Origin: Spirochaeta sp.
Lineage (GTDB): Bacteria; Spirochaetota; Spirochaetia; DSM-2461
DNA length: 23,311 nucleotides
Reading direction: 5' to 3'
NCBI GenBank assembly: GCA_030592625.1
Contig: JAUVIY010000005.1
Location: 1-23,311, forward strand
Made by a program: the position numbers and the translations under genes. The stretch's first letter is position 1, and every line of letters begins with the position of its first letter. Of this stretch, positions 7,249 to 13,770 are shown piece after piece. The notes beneath the pieces were generated by a model. The model was not told where the DNA came from. It ran no database searches and saw nothing but the letters and a program-made list of their open reading frames with translations.

Positions 7249-8142
7249 CTACTCCTTACTCCAGCCAACCGCGGCTTGAATCTTTTGCCAGATCCCCCGG
7301 ACATTTTCAGCCGTTTCCGACTCGGAAAAGGGCTCCTCAAGGATCGTTTTTCCCTGAACCATCGCCGCTGTAAAATTCTCATCGTACGGGAGGGTTCCCA
7401 ACATATCCATTTTCTCTTCTTCCAGATACTTGCGGATTTTATCCGCATACTCGTCATTCAAATCGGCTTTGTTGATTACACACCCTGACGGAAGCCGGAA
7501 TTTTCCGAGCAGTTCACGCAGGCGCTTGAGGTCGTGCCATCCGGAAATCGTCGGCTCGGTTACGATGACGATATAATCCGCACCCGATAATGAGGAAACG
7601 ACCGGACATCCGATACCAGGGGATCCATCTACAAGAACCAAAGCCTTGGAATCCCTGGTGGCGAGAGTCTTGGCTTCGTTCTTGACTCGGGCCACAAGCT
7701 TTCCGGAATTTTCGGCTCCGATACCCAGGCGGGCGTGCACCATATGCGCCCCTGATCTGACTTCAGAGATATACAATTCTCCAGCCAGCGACGGTTTCAT
7801 GGAGATTGCATCGGCGGGACAGACTCTGGCGCAGTAACCGCAGCCTTCGCAGCTGACGGGTTCGATTTCGAAGTGGGTTCCGTCGGACAGAACGGCATCG
7901 AAGCGACAGACTTCAAGGCATCGGCTGCAGCTGATACAGGCCTCCTGGTCGATGACGGCCTCCTTGCCGCTGTAAAATAACTCCTTTTGTTTGACAACGG
8001 GACCCATAAGGAGATGCATGTCGGAGGCATCGACATCACAATCGGCGACAACGGCGGAAGAACCGGCCAATAGAGCGAATGATGCGGTCAATGAAGTCTT
8101 TCCAGTCCCGCCCTTGCCCGATAATACAACGATCTCTTTCAT
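7249..8142 (-). CDS. MinD/Mrp-type P-loop ATPase with two [4Fe-4S] ferredoxin motifs (second of pair)
   Basis: A 297-residue deviant-Walker P-loop ATPase (COG1149-like) with a ferredoxin insert. Seen: Walker A GKGGTGKTS at 9-17, switch-like DCDVDASD at 34-41, ferredoxin cysteines C69/C72/C75/C79 and C98/C101/C104/C108 (two CxxCxxCxxxC motifs), and VLVDGSPGIGCPV near 165-180, the usual Walker B region of the family. Such proteins are thought to deliver or assemble metal-sulfur clusters with ATP hydrolysis, and in Desulfovibrio similar ATPases associate with the orange protein (family knowledge). The ATG overlaps the stop of the preceding paralogue in an ATGA junction. Cytosolic. Paired ATPases of this type may form a heterodimer (inference). 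Confidence 0.93.
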   Translation of the reverse strand: MKEIVVLSGKGGTGKTSLTASFALLAGSSAVVADCDVDASDMHLLMGPVVKQKELFYSGKEAVIDQEACISCSRCLEVCRFDAVLSDGTHFEIEPVSCEGCGYCARVCPADAISMKPSLAGELYISEVRSGAHMVHARLGIGAENSGKLVARVKNEAKTLATRDSKALVLVDGSPGIGCPVVSSLSGADYIVIVTEPTISGWHDLKRLRELLGKFRLPSGCVINKADLNDEYADKIRKYLEEEKMDMLGTLPYDENFTAAMVQGKTILEEPFSESETAENVRGIWQKIQAAVGWSKE

Positions 8143-8987
8143 AGACTCTCCAGAAAAACGATCAGATGGGAGAGTTCTTCTTTCATGCCGGGATGGACAG
8201 GATAGATCAATTTCCCGGCGGAATAGGTTTTCGCGATGTTCAGATCCTGAGGAATTCGGGCCGGAATCTGAAGCCCCTCATCCGAACAATAATTCTCGAC
8301 TCCGTCGTCGCCGATACCATGGCGATTGATAACGACAGCCATCTCTTTGTCCAGTCCCCGTACCGTTTCAACCGCAAGTTTAAGATCGTGTAAGCCGAAG
8401 GGAGTCGGTTCCGTGATGAGAATGACAAAGTCCGCATCTTTAACAGTCTCGATGACGGGACAGGATGTTCCCGGCGGTGAATCCATGAGGATCAGATCAG
8501 CATCCGGAATCTCGCGCTTCTGGTATTCCTTGACTTTTTTGATGGCCGGAACCGCCTGCTCCTCTCCAACAGCAAGCCGTCCCTCGACGACATCCAGGTT
8601 GTCCATTCGGTAGTGATACAATTCCCCCATCTCCCTGGCCACCATGGGAAGGGAGCCGGTGGGGCATAAACCGGAACAGGCGTGGCAGCTGTGACACAGC
8701 TCGGGAAAGACCATAATCTCCGTTCCCAATTTCATAATGGCATTGAATTCACACACTTCCTGACACAAGCCGCATAAACGGCATTTGTCGGCATGCCACT
8801 CGGGAATGAATTTTTCCAATATCTCACGATTGATCGGAGTTCCTTTCAGAAAGAGTCCGGAATTCGGCTCTTCTACATCAAGATCGAGTAATGTGATATG
8901 GCGTTTCTCAGCCCATAAAGCGGCCAGATTCGTCGACAGGGTTGTTTTGCCGGTTCCACCCTTGCCGCTCGCAATAGTAATTTTCAC
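8139..8987 (-). CDS. MinD/Mrp-type P-loop ATPase with two [4Fe-4S] ferredoxin motifs (first of pair)
   Basis: Paralogue of the next gene, 282 residues. Seen: Walker A GKGGTGKTT at 8-16, DLDVEEPN at 35-42, ferredoxin cysteines at C69/C72/C75/C79 and C98/C101/C104/C108 (the same positions as in the partner), and LILMDSPPGTSCPVIE, the family's Walker B segment. An open frame extends to 9029, but I choose the GTG at 8987. It gives the family N-terminus MKITIASGKGG, has AGAGGA about 5 bases upstream, and avoids a 25-base overlap with the DUF134 gene. It is 17 bases downstream of the DUF134 gene and overlaps the second ATPase by 4 bases, so it sits in the same transcript. Probably an ATP-driven Fe-S or metal-sulfur cofactor carrier. 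Confidence 0.92.
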   Translation of the reverse strand: MKITIASGKGGTGKTTLSTNLAALWAEKRHITLLDLDVEEPNSGLFLKGTPINREILEKFIPEWHADKCRLCGLCQEVCEFNAIMKLGTEIMVFPELCHSCHACSGLCPTGSLPMVAREMGELYHYRMDNLDVVEGRLAVGEEQAVPAIKKVKEYQKREIPDADLILMDSPPGTSCPVIETVKDADFVILITEPTPFGLHDLKLAVETVRGLDKEMAVVINRHGIGDDGVENYCSDEGLQIPARIPQDLNIAKTYSAGKLIYPVHPGMKEELSHLIVFLESL

Positions 8988-9004
8988 TGAAGTCCTCTTA
9001 CGTT

Positions 9005-9448
9005 CTATGCTTTTTCGTCCCGGCAGCACCGGCCGTGACCGAACCCTCCGGCCAGATCAATCAGATTCTCCGATGCACAGGAGGGGCATTTCATGATTTC
9101 ATCATCGAGACCCAGGGTGAACAGACGGCCGCAATCATGGCAACGGATCAGATTTTCCCTGAAATGTACCGGCCCGCCTTTAATCACCAACTTTCTCCCC
9201 TCAATGAAGAAACGGGCACACTTGTTCCGGGCCTCTTCGATAAGCCGGGAGAACGTGGGACGTGATATTTCCATTTCCCCGGCGGCCTCTTCCTGACTCA
9301 ATCCCTGAAAGTCCGCCAGTCTTATCGCCTCATATTCATCCAGCGACATTTCCAGGATTGTGAGTTCACTTCCTGTGACTCCGATAGGCTTGAATCCCGT
9401 ATATAACGGGGGCTTATCGATCATCCGTTGTCTTTTAGGCCGTGACAT
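9005..9448 (-). CDS. DUF134 family DNA-binding protein (copy 2)
   Basis: First gene of the minus-strand operon. A 147-residue homologue of copy 1 with the same RPK--R--DKPPLYTGFKPIG N-terminus, helix-turn-helix at about 36-77 (ISRPTFSRLIEEARNK is the likely recognition part), and cysteines C103/C106, C121/C124 and C141/C142 at identical positions. The residues between the two CxxC pairs (111-120) are the only stretch with no identity, so the tip of the zinc-ribbon-like part may be where the two copies differ in what they sense. The ribosome site GAGG is 4 bases from the ATG in TGAGGTATCATG, the same TGAGGTAT string found before copy 1. It probably autoregulates the operon through sites at 9461-9484. 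Confidence 0.9.
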   Translation of the reverse strand: MSRPKRQRMIDKPPLYTGFKPIGVTGSELTILEMSLDEYEAIRLADFQGLSQEEAAGEMEISRPTFSRLIEEARNKCARFFIEGRKLVIKGGPVHFRENLIRCHDCGRLFTLGLDDEIMKCPSCASENLIDLAGGFGHGRCCRDEKA

Positions 9449-9460
9449 GATACCTCACAC

Positions 9461-9528
9461 GAGTATAGTAATAAACATATGCTTGAAACACAAGACGTTT
9501 ACAGCCATTTAAGGCGATATATATGCTT
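9461..9528. promoter_or_regulatory. Split operator-like half-sites and promoter of the DUF134/ATPase operon
   Basis: GAGTAT at 9461-9466 and ATGCTT at 9479-9484 are the two halves of the compact GAGTATATGCTC palindrome, here separated by 12 bases. A further TATATGCTT lies at 9520-9528. On the minus strand GAGTATA reads TATACTC, which supplies a good -10 (TATACT) about 15 bases before the DUF134 ribosome site. Regulation by DUF134 is inferred from the recurrence of the sites. Confidence 0.35.
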
Positions 9529-9554
9529 TATATGTAAATTTTGGTCATATGATG

Positions 9555-10235
9555 TTAATGGTTCATGGCGATGAACAGAATTTCATCAGGAGTATCCACG
9601 GTAAAGGTGAAGCCGAGAGTCTCGATGTCAACCGTACCATGATGGTTCCATTTAACTCCGATCGAGGGCATACCGGCGGCTTCAGCGGCAACGGAATCGG
9701 ACAGGGAATCACCGACGTACAGACTATTTTCCGGTTTAACGTCCAGCAGACGGCATGCCTGAAGCAGTCCTCCCGGACCGGGCTTTGTTTCTTCCGCGTT
9801 GTCCTCACCGACAATCAGGGAAAAAAACGAGCGAATCTGGTTTTGTGACAGTACGGCATCCACGATATCCGAAGCATTGTTGCTGACGATTCCCAGTACA
9901 TAGCTTCGGTCTATGAGCGTCTTCAGGCAGGCGGCAATACCTTCGAACAGTTCAATTCTGCCGATAATTGAAAAAAATGCCGCATAGTAGTCGTTTGCAA
10001 GGGAGGTTCCGAGGTTCTCATCGCTGTTACCGACATGATTCAGCATTCGAAGAGTCGTCTTGATCCGCATTCCGTCGATGATCTCTTCGTCAGGGCTCGG
10101 TGAATATCCACGTGCAGTCAGGGCCATGTTCGTCGCTTCGATTACAGTCGTTACCGAATCGCTCAATGTACCGTCGTTATCAAAAAGAATGACACTTTTA
10201 GCCTTTTTAGCTCGTTTCATAGTGTTACAGGGCAC
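9555..10235 (-). CDS. HAD-superfamily hydrolase (phosphoglycolate-phosphatase-like)
   Basis: A 226-residue HAD phosphatase. Seen: motif I FDNDGTLSDS with nucleophile D19 and acid/base D21, motif II SNNAS near residue 118, the motif III lysine in ETKPGPGGL near 150, and motif IV VGDSLSDSVAAEAAG near 173-187. A cap domain of about 70 residues between motifs I and II fits subclass I (PGP/beta-phosphoglucomutase-like). The substrate is a phosphorylated metabolite that cannot be named. Start: the GTG at 10235 is 12 bases after a strong AGGAGG, while the ATG at 10220 (MKRAKKAKSVILFD) looks more natural but is 27 bases away. A 6-codon frame starting with ATG at 10237 ends in an ATGA overlap with that ATG and could couple the two. 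A monocistronic gene between the DUF134 operon promoter and the mobile-element remnant. Confidence 0.88.
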   Translation of the reverse strand: MPCNTMKRAKKAKSVILFDNDGTLSDSVTTVIEATNMALTARGYSPSPDEEIIDGMRIKTTLRMLNHVGNSDENLGTSLANDYYAAFFSIIGRIELFEGIAACLKTLIDRSYVLGIVSNNASDIVDAVLSQNQIRSFFSLIVGEDNAEETKPGPGGLLQACRLLDVKPENSLYVGDSLSDSVAAEAAGMPSIGVKWNHHGTVDIETLGFTFTVDTPDEILFIAMNH

Positions 10236-10261
10236 ATATTATGAGTTCCTCCTTCAAATGA

Positions 10262-10432
10262 ATACCCTGGACTGAGTTACATAAACTGAGGCGTGCTATG
10301 GTCAGAACAGGCAGCAACCGGCTCCAGGGATCGGTAGAGGTCAATGAAACATACGTTGGTGGTGCAAAGAGCTAAGGAAAAAAGGGGCAAGGCTCGAAAA
10401 ACAAGGCGATTGTTGCGATATGGTTGAACCAG
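10262..10432 (+). pseudogene. Fragment of an IS1595-type (ISXO2-like) transposase
   Basis: In one frame the DNA reads ELHKLRRAMVRTGSNRLQGS then VEVNETYVGGAKS, stop (TAA 10373-10375), then GKKGQGSKNKAIVAIWLNQ. This is the core of the ISXO2-like transposase domain (typically LHKLRRAM, VEVDETYVGG, KA-VA). The catalytic aspartate of VEVDE is changed to Asn (AAT at 10343-10345), there is an in-frame stop, and both ends are missing, so it is a dead remnant. It lies directly before repeat copy 1. Family assignment is by motif recognition; no terminal repeats were identified. Confidence 0.7.
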
Positions 10433-10443
10433 GCTTCACATAC

Positions 10444-10720
10444 AACCGAACTTGTTATCGGAAAGCGTGAATCCAGCACATGGCGCGATGTCTGGACTGC
10501 ACCGGATTACAGCGCTCTTGAGGCTCTGGTTACTTTATGTTCATCATCTGGACTATTTCCTTAACGAGTCTCCTTTCCTTTTCAATCACCGTATTTCAAG
10601 ATGATAGAGGATGCTTTTCTATCGGTTTATGCTGTAAGCTGTTGCAACGGCCTCCATACCGTACCGGCAGTTTGTCAATGGACGCCACTGTATAGCGGGT
10701 ACTTGCGTCAAGTGGATATC
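10444..10720 (+). repeat. Diverged direct repeat, copy 1 (left of the MarR-MATE-methyltransferase cassette)
   Basis: This non-coding stretch is homologous to 13471-13744 in the same orientation. The best block, 10618-10685 against 13645-13712, has about 9 differences in 68 bases (CTATCGGTTTATGC, AAGCTGTTGC, TCCATACC and ATGGAC are shared). The block 10500-10536 differs from its partner at about 6 of 37 positions. The middle part carries small insertions and deletions. It begins just after the transposase fragment. It holds no intact gene on either strand; on the minus strand both copies encode similar short peptides. Together with the transposase fragment it fills the 575-base gap between the HAD and MarR genes. 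Confidence 0.75.
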
Positions 10721-10776
10721 CTGTTTAAATAATTCTTAAGATATTTCGGGATAATCTGAATAAAAAGAAAAGACTC

Positions 10777-10805
10777 TTGACAATGTTGTATAGGTACTAT
10801 ACATT
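10777..10805 (+). promoter_or_regulatory. marR-type promoter with overlapping operator
   Basis: -35 TTGACA at 10777-10782, 17-base spacer, -10-like TACATT at 10800-10805. A palindrome, TGTATAG and CTATACA with 3 bases between (10787-10803), covers the spacer and part of the -10. The same palindrome core lies before the MATE gene, so autorepression by the MarR-type protein is likely. Transcription would start at or within a few bases of the ATG at 10812. Confidence 0.6.
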
Positions 10806-10811
10806 ATTCTT

Positions 10812-11279
10812 ATGAAAGAACATACATCTGATTATGAAATTATCAGTTATGCTCTGCTCCGAATAGTATACAAGCTTACCGAAATCGATAAACAAGCTCG
10901 AAATTATGGTACTGATTGTCCTCTACATGTTTCGGAAATCCATATGATAAAGGAGATAAAAAGAAGCAATGGTTCCCATATGTCAGAAATTGCACGGAAA
11001 CTTGATGTAACAAGAGGTGCCGTATCACAAATTATTAAGAAGCTTGAAAAAAAAGGGTTTGTCAATAAAGAAATGGTTTCTGAGAATCAATTAATGCTTG
11101 TTCCTGTTCTTACAGAAAAAGGTGAAATTGCTGATTCTAATCATAAGAGATATCATGAAGTATTTAATAATTCAATAAAAAAAATTCTCAGGAAAAGTAA
11201 TATTGATGAAAGAAAAGTTATTAAAGATTTTCTTTTAGAAGTAGAAGAAAAATGTAAAGAATTGGAGGATTTTATATGA
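10812..11279 (+). CDS. MarR-family transcriptional regulator
   Basis: A 155-residue winged-helix dimer-type regulator. Seen: an N-terminal helix (about 8-30, YEIISYALLRIVYKLTEID) for dimerisation, the helix-turn-helix HMSEIARKLDVTRGAVSQII at 56-75, a wing after KKGFVNKEMVSENQLML (81-97), and a C-terminal lysine-rich helix for dimerisation. MarR proteins usually repress an adjacent efflux gene and release DNA on binding a toxic small molecule (family knowledge). Here the palindromes before this gene and before the MATE gene share the same core, supporting that role. No Shine-Dalgarno sequence is visible before the ATG. AT-rich with A/T-ending codons, unlike genes at 8-10 kb and after 13.7 kb, which points to horizontal acquisition. 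Confidence 0.88.
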   Translation: MKEHTSDYEIISYALLRIVYKLTEIDKQARNYGTDCPLHVSEIHMIKEIKRSNGSHMSEIARKLDVTRGAVSQIIKKLEKKGFVNKEMVSENQLMLVPVLTEKGEIADSNHKRYHEVFNNSIKKILRKSNIDERKVIKDFLLEVEEKCKELEDFI

Positions 11280-11283
11280 CAGA

Positions 11284-11318
11284 GGTAATTTCAAAAATCG
11301 AACTTTTTTGAAATTACC
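11284..11318 (+). terminator. Perfect 14-bp hairpin just after the MarR gene
   Basis: GGTAATTTCAAAAA (11284-11297) pairs perfectly with TTTTTGAAATTACC (11305-11318), loop 7 bases, starting 5 bases after the stop. The A-rich and T-rich stem base could act as a weak intrinsic terminator or as an RNA 3' end stabiliser. Confidence 0.45.
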
Positions 11319-11328
11319 CAGACCTTTA

Positions 11329-11367
11329 GAATACATAATTTATTATTATATAATAAATTATGTATTC
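11329..11367. repeat. Perfect 17-bp AT-rich inverted repeat
   Basis: GAATACATAATTTATTA (11329-11345) and its exact complement TAATAAATTATGTATTC (11351-11367), loop 5 bases. Either a very stable RNA stem between the two genes or a protein-binding or mobile-element end. No T run follows, so it is not a classical terminator. Confidence 0.5.
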
Positions 11368-11377
11368 GACCCCATGA

Positions 11378-11435
11378 CGAGGTTATTGCAAAATGGTAAT
11401 TTTGAAAGAACCTCGATAATCAAATTTTTTTCTTT
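11378..11435 (+). terminator. Intrinsic terminator upstream of the MATE gene
   Basis: The outer stem CGAGGTT (11378-11384) pairs with AACCTCG (11409-11415), and an inner stem AAAAT/ATTTT has loop GGTA. The stem is followed after 9 bases by a run of seven T (11425-11431), then C and TTTT. It would stop read-through from the MarR gene before the MATE promoter/operator. Confidence 0.6.
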
Positions 11436-11459
11436 TAATGTATAGTAGCTATACATTAA
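11435..11459. promoter_or_regulatory. Operator of the MATE-methyltransferase unit (perfect 11-bp palindrome)
   Basis: TTAATGTATAG (11435-11445), spacer TAG, then the exact complement CTATACATTAA (11449-11459). The TGTATAG/CTATACA core with a 3-base spacer is identical to the site before the MarR gene. It contains TATAGT, a 5-of-6 match to a -10. A related palindrome TGTATATATACA lies at 11504-11515, just before the ribosome site. Confidence 0.65.
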
Positions 11460-11529
11460 TAATAAACGATTAATAATGATGATGGGTGAAAGAAAGAAAT
11501 GTTTGTATATATACATAGGAGAAAAATAG

Positions 11530-12921
11530 ATGAAATTTGTTAATGAAAGAACCAGGATGATGGGAGAGGGGAAAATATCTTCTGTACTTGTGAAGTTTGC
11601 TGTTCCCGCAATCATGGGGATGCTGGTAATGGCATTGTACAATGTAGTTGATACAATATTTGTCGGAAAGCTCGGAACAAGCGCAATTGGAGCAACGGCT
11701 GTAGCTTTCCCGATTTATATGTTGATAGTAGCAATAGGACAGACCTTTGGAGCCGGGGCGGCGTCATATATTTCCCGTCTGCTTGGAATGAATAAAAAGG
11801 AAGAAGCTGATAGAACAGCATCGACGGCCTTTTTTTCAGCATTAATTCTTGCCGTTTTTTTTGTAATTACCGGATTAATCTTTCTTGAACCGATATTAAA
11901 GGTATTCGGAGCAACTGATACAATTCTTCCCCTTGCCCTTGCATATACAAGGATAATTCTGGCAGGATCTGTTTTTGGAATACTGAACATGACCATGAAT
12001 AATATGCTCAGAGCTGAAGGATCGGTTCTTCAGGGGGCAGCAATCATTACTACGGGAGCGCTTCTTAATATTATTCTCGATCCGATCTTTATTTTCGGCT
12101 TGAATCTTGGTGTAAGGGGAGCGGCGATCGCGACAATTATTTCCCAGTTCACCGCGTTTTCCTTATTTCTTCTTTTTCACATGAAAAAAAAGGGACATGT
12201 AAAGATATCAATCAGGAAATTTTATCCATCAAAAAACAGATATACTGAAATAATCAAGGTTGGCCTTCCGGTATTTATATACCAGTTTCTATCAAGTGCT
12301 TCTCTAGGCCTTATAAATACTCAAGCGGCAGTTTATGGTGGTGATCAGGCAGTTGCGGCAATGGGCATTACATGCAGAGTTTTTATGGTAGGGATGTTTA
12401 TTGTGCTCGGTTATTCAAAAGGTTTTCAACCGAATGCTGGTTATAATTATGGCGCCGGTTTAGTGGAAAGGGTAAGAGAATCAGTTCGGCTTTCTGTTCT
12501 CTGGACAACAATTTTTACGGCTGTCTTTGGTGTAATAACAATGATTTTTTCACAACAGATTGCTTACTGGTTTTCAGTTGACACACAGGTTCTTGAAATT
12601 GCTTCTCGTTCTCTGTTTATATGGGGAGCTGTTTTTCCAATCTTCGGTTTCTTTTCAATTTATAGTCATCTTTTTTTAGCTCTTGGAAAGGGAAAAGAAG
12701 GGGGGATTCTCTCCCTTTCAAAAGTGGGAATATTCTTCATTCCAGCCATTCTTATTATTCCTGGTTTATTCGGTCTTGACGGGGTCATTTTCAGTCAGCC
12801 AGTTGCCGATCTATTATCCGCTTTACTAGCGGCGATATTAGCATTTAGATTAAGAAATGAGCTTGGACAAAATGTAAAGAAGACAATAAAACTTATTACT
12901 GTACCTGCACTTAAAAGGTAA
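11530..12921 (+). CDS. MATE-family multidrug/toxin efflux transporter
   Basis: A 463-residue integral membrane protein of the MATE family, which exports cationic or amphiphilic compounds using a Na+ or H+ gradient (family knowledge). Seen: the N-terminal half opens with ISSVLVKFAVPAIMGMLVMA then YNVVDTIFVGKLGTSAIGAT, the typical MATE helix 1-2 signature (NVVDTIFVG). A duplicated second half starts around YTEIIKVGLPVFIYQFLSSA. The spacing fits 12 helices. AGGAGA is 7 bases before the ATG. It is preceded by the MarR-type operator and followed 14 bases later by a methyltransferase gene, so the two form one unit. AT-rich like its neighbours. Substrate unknown; probably a compound sensed by the MarR protein. 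Confidence 0.93.
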   Translation: MKFVNERTRMMGEGKISSVLVKFAVPAIMGMLVMALYNVVDTIFVGKLGTSAIGATAVAFPIYMLIVAIGQTFGAGAASYISRLLGMNKKEEADRTASTAFFSALILAVFFVITGLIFLEPILKVFGATDTILPLALAYTRIILAGSVFGILNMTMNNMLRAEGSVLQGAAIITTGALLNIILDPIFIFGLNLGVRGAAIATIISQFTAFSLFLLFHMKKKGHVKISIRKFYPSKNRYTEIIKVGLPVFIYQFLSSASLGLINTQAAVYGGDQAVAAMGITCRVFMVGMFIVLGYSKGFQPNAGYNYGAGLVERVRESVRLSVLWTTIFTAVFGVITMIFSQQIAYWFSVDTQVLEIASRSLFIWGAVFPIFGFFSIYSHLFLALGKGKEGGILSLSKVGIFFIPAILIIPGLFGLDGVIFSQPVADLLSALLAAILAFRLRNELGQNVKKTIKLITVPALKR

Positions 12922-12935
12922 AAGGAGAAATAAAA

Positions 12936-13517
12936 ATGAGTATATTTAATTCACTTTGTTATGGATTATATTGTGTAATGTGCCGTAACAACCCAGTTAG
13001 TAAAGAAAAAATTACAGATCTGCAGCTTAAATTCGGCCAAACGATTATTGACTACGGCTGCGGACCCGGTCGTTATATTCCAGTGGTTTCCGGAATAATA
13101 GGGCCGCAGGGAAAAATCTATGCCGCGGATATTCAGCCACAGGCTATTTCAGAAGTAAGAAAACTTTGCAGTAAAAATAACCTGGAAAATGTAGAAGCAG
13201 TGCTGATAAATAATTATTCATGCCCAGTTAATGATAATAGTGCTGATATTATTTACTGTTTTGATGTTTTTCACCGCATAGAGAATCCTGTTGCACTGTT
13301 TACGGAATTTCACAGGCTGATTAAAACAGAAGGAACACTCATTATGGACGAGGGGCATCCCGGAAAGGGTAGCAGAGAATATCTCAAGAAGGAGCTTGTG
13401 TCCTCTGGAAAATGGGAAATTATTAACGAGAATGAAATTCATATCAGATGCAGTCCGAAAAATGAGGTGTTAACCGAATTGTATTATCGGAAAGCGGGAA
13501 TCAGGCACATGTCGTAA
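12936..13517 (+). CDS. Class I SAM-dependent methyltransferase
   Basis: A 193-residue Rossmann-fold methyltransferase. Seen: the SAM-binding motif I IIDYGCGPGRY at 37-47, the acidic residue ending strand 2 in IYAADIQPQA at 61-70, a motif like SADIIYCFDVFHRIENP near 103-120 (UbiE/Methyltransf_11 type), and LIKTEGTLIMDEGHPG. AAGGAG lies 9 bases upstream of the ATG, 14 bases after the MATE stop. Coupling to a MATE pump suggests methylation of the exported toxin or of its target, a resistance pairing (inference). The final codons lie inside repeat copy 2, so the C-terminal tail LYYRKAGIRHMS may not be ancestral. AT-rich. Confidence 0.85.
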   Translation: MSIFNSLCYGLYCVMCRNNPVSKEKITDLQLKFGQTIIDYGCGPGRYIPVVSGIIGPQGKIYAADIQPQAISEVRKLCSKNNLENVEAVLINNYSCPVNDNSADIIYCFDVFHRIENPVALFTEFHRLIKTEGTLIMDEGHPGKGSREYLKKELVSSGKWEIINENEIHIRCSPKNEVLTELYYRKAGIRHMS

Positions 13518-13744
13518 TACCTGGTGTACACCGGATTGCAGTGCTCTTGAAGCGCTGATTACTTAACGTTTTTCATAGTGCTTATCAGCGCTAAACATCT
13601 GGACTTCTACTTTGACGAGTTTTCCTTCCATTTCAACTGCTGTACTATCGGTTTATGCAGCAAGCTGTTGCGACGGCTTCCATACCATACCGGTAGATTG
13701 TCGATGGACACCCTCATATAAAGTAATGTATCAAGTGGATACTT
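13471..13744 (+). repeat. Diverged direct repeat, copy 2 (right of the cassette)
   Basis: Partner of 10444-10720 in the same orientation, beginning at AACCGAA inside the last codons of the methyltransferase gene and ending with TCAAGTGGATA at about 13731-13741, 26 bases before the GyrI-like gene. It holds no intact gene and fills the 253-base gap between 13518 and 13770. Minus-strand frames in both copies give alignable peptides (for example RYGMEAVATA then xxINR and a stop), so both may derive from an old coding mobile element. Confidence 0.75.
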
Positions 13745-13770
13745 CGCTACTTATATAAAAGGAAGTTATC

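Larger units (their letters stand above)
10444..13744 (+). mobile_element. Candidate acquired cassette (MarR-MATE-methyltransferase) between direct repeats
   Basis: Three AT-rich genes with their own promoter, operators and terminator sit between two homologous repeats, next to a dead IS1595-type transposase fragment. The base composition changes abruptly at about 10740 and again at about 13760. Recombination between the repeats would remove the genes as one unit. No target-site duplication, integrase or terminal inverted repeat was identified, so the mechanism of entry is unknown. Confidence 0.45.

Noticed and set aside
10444..10720. Integron attC-type recombination site in the repeats
   Set aside because: The repeats are far longer than usual attC sites, I find no paired GTTRRRY/RYYYAAC core in both copies, and there is no integrase in the window.
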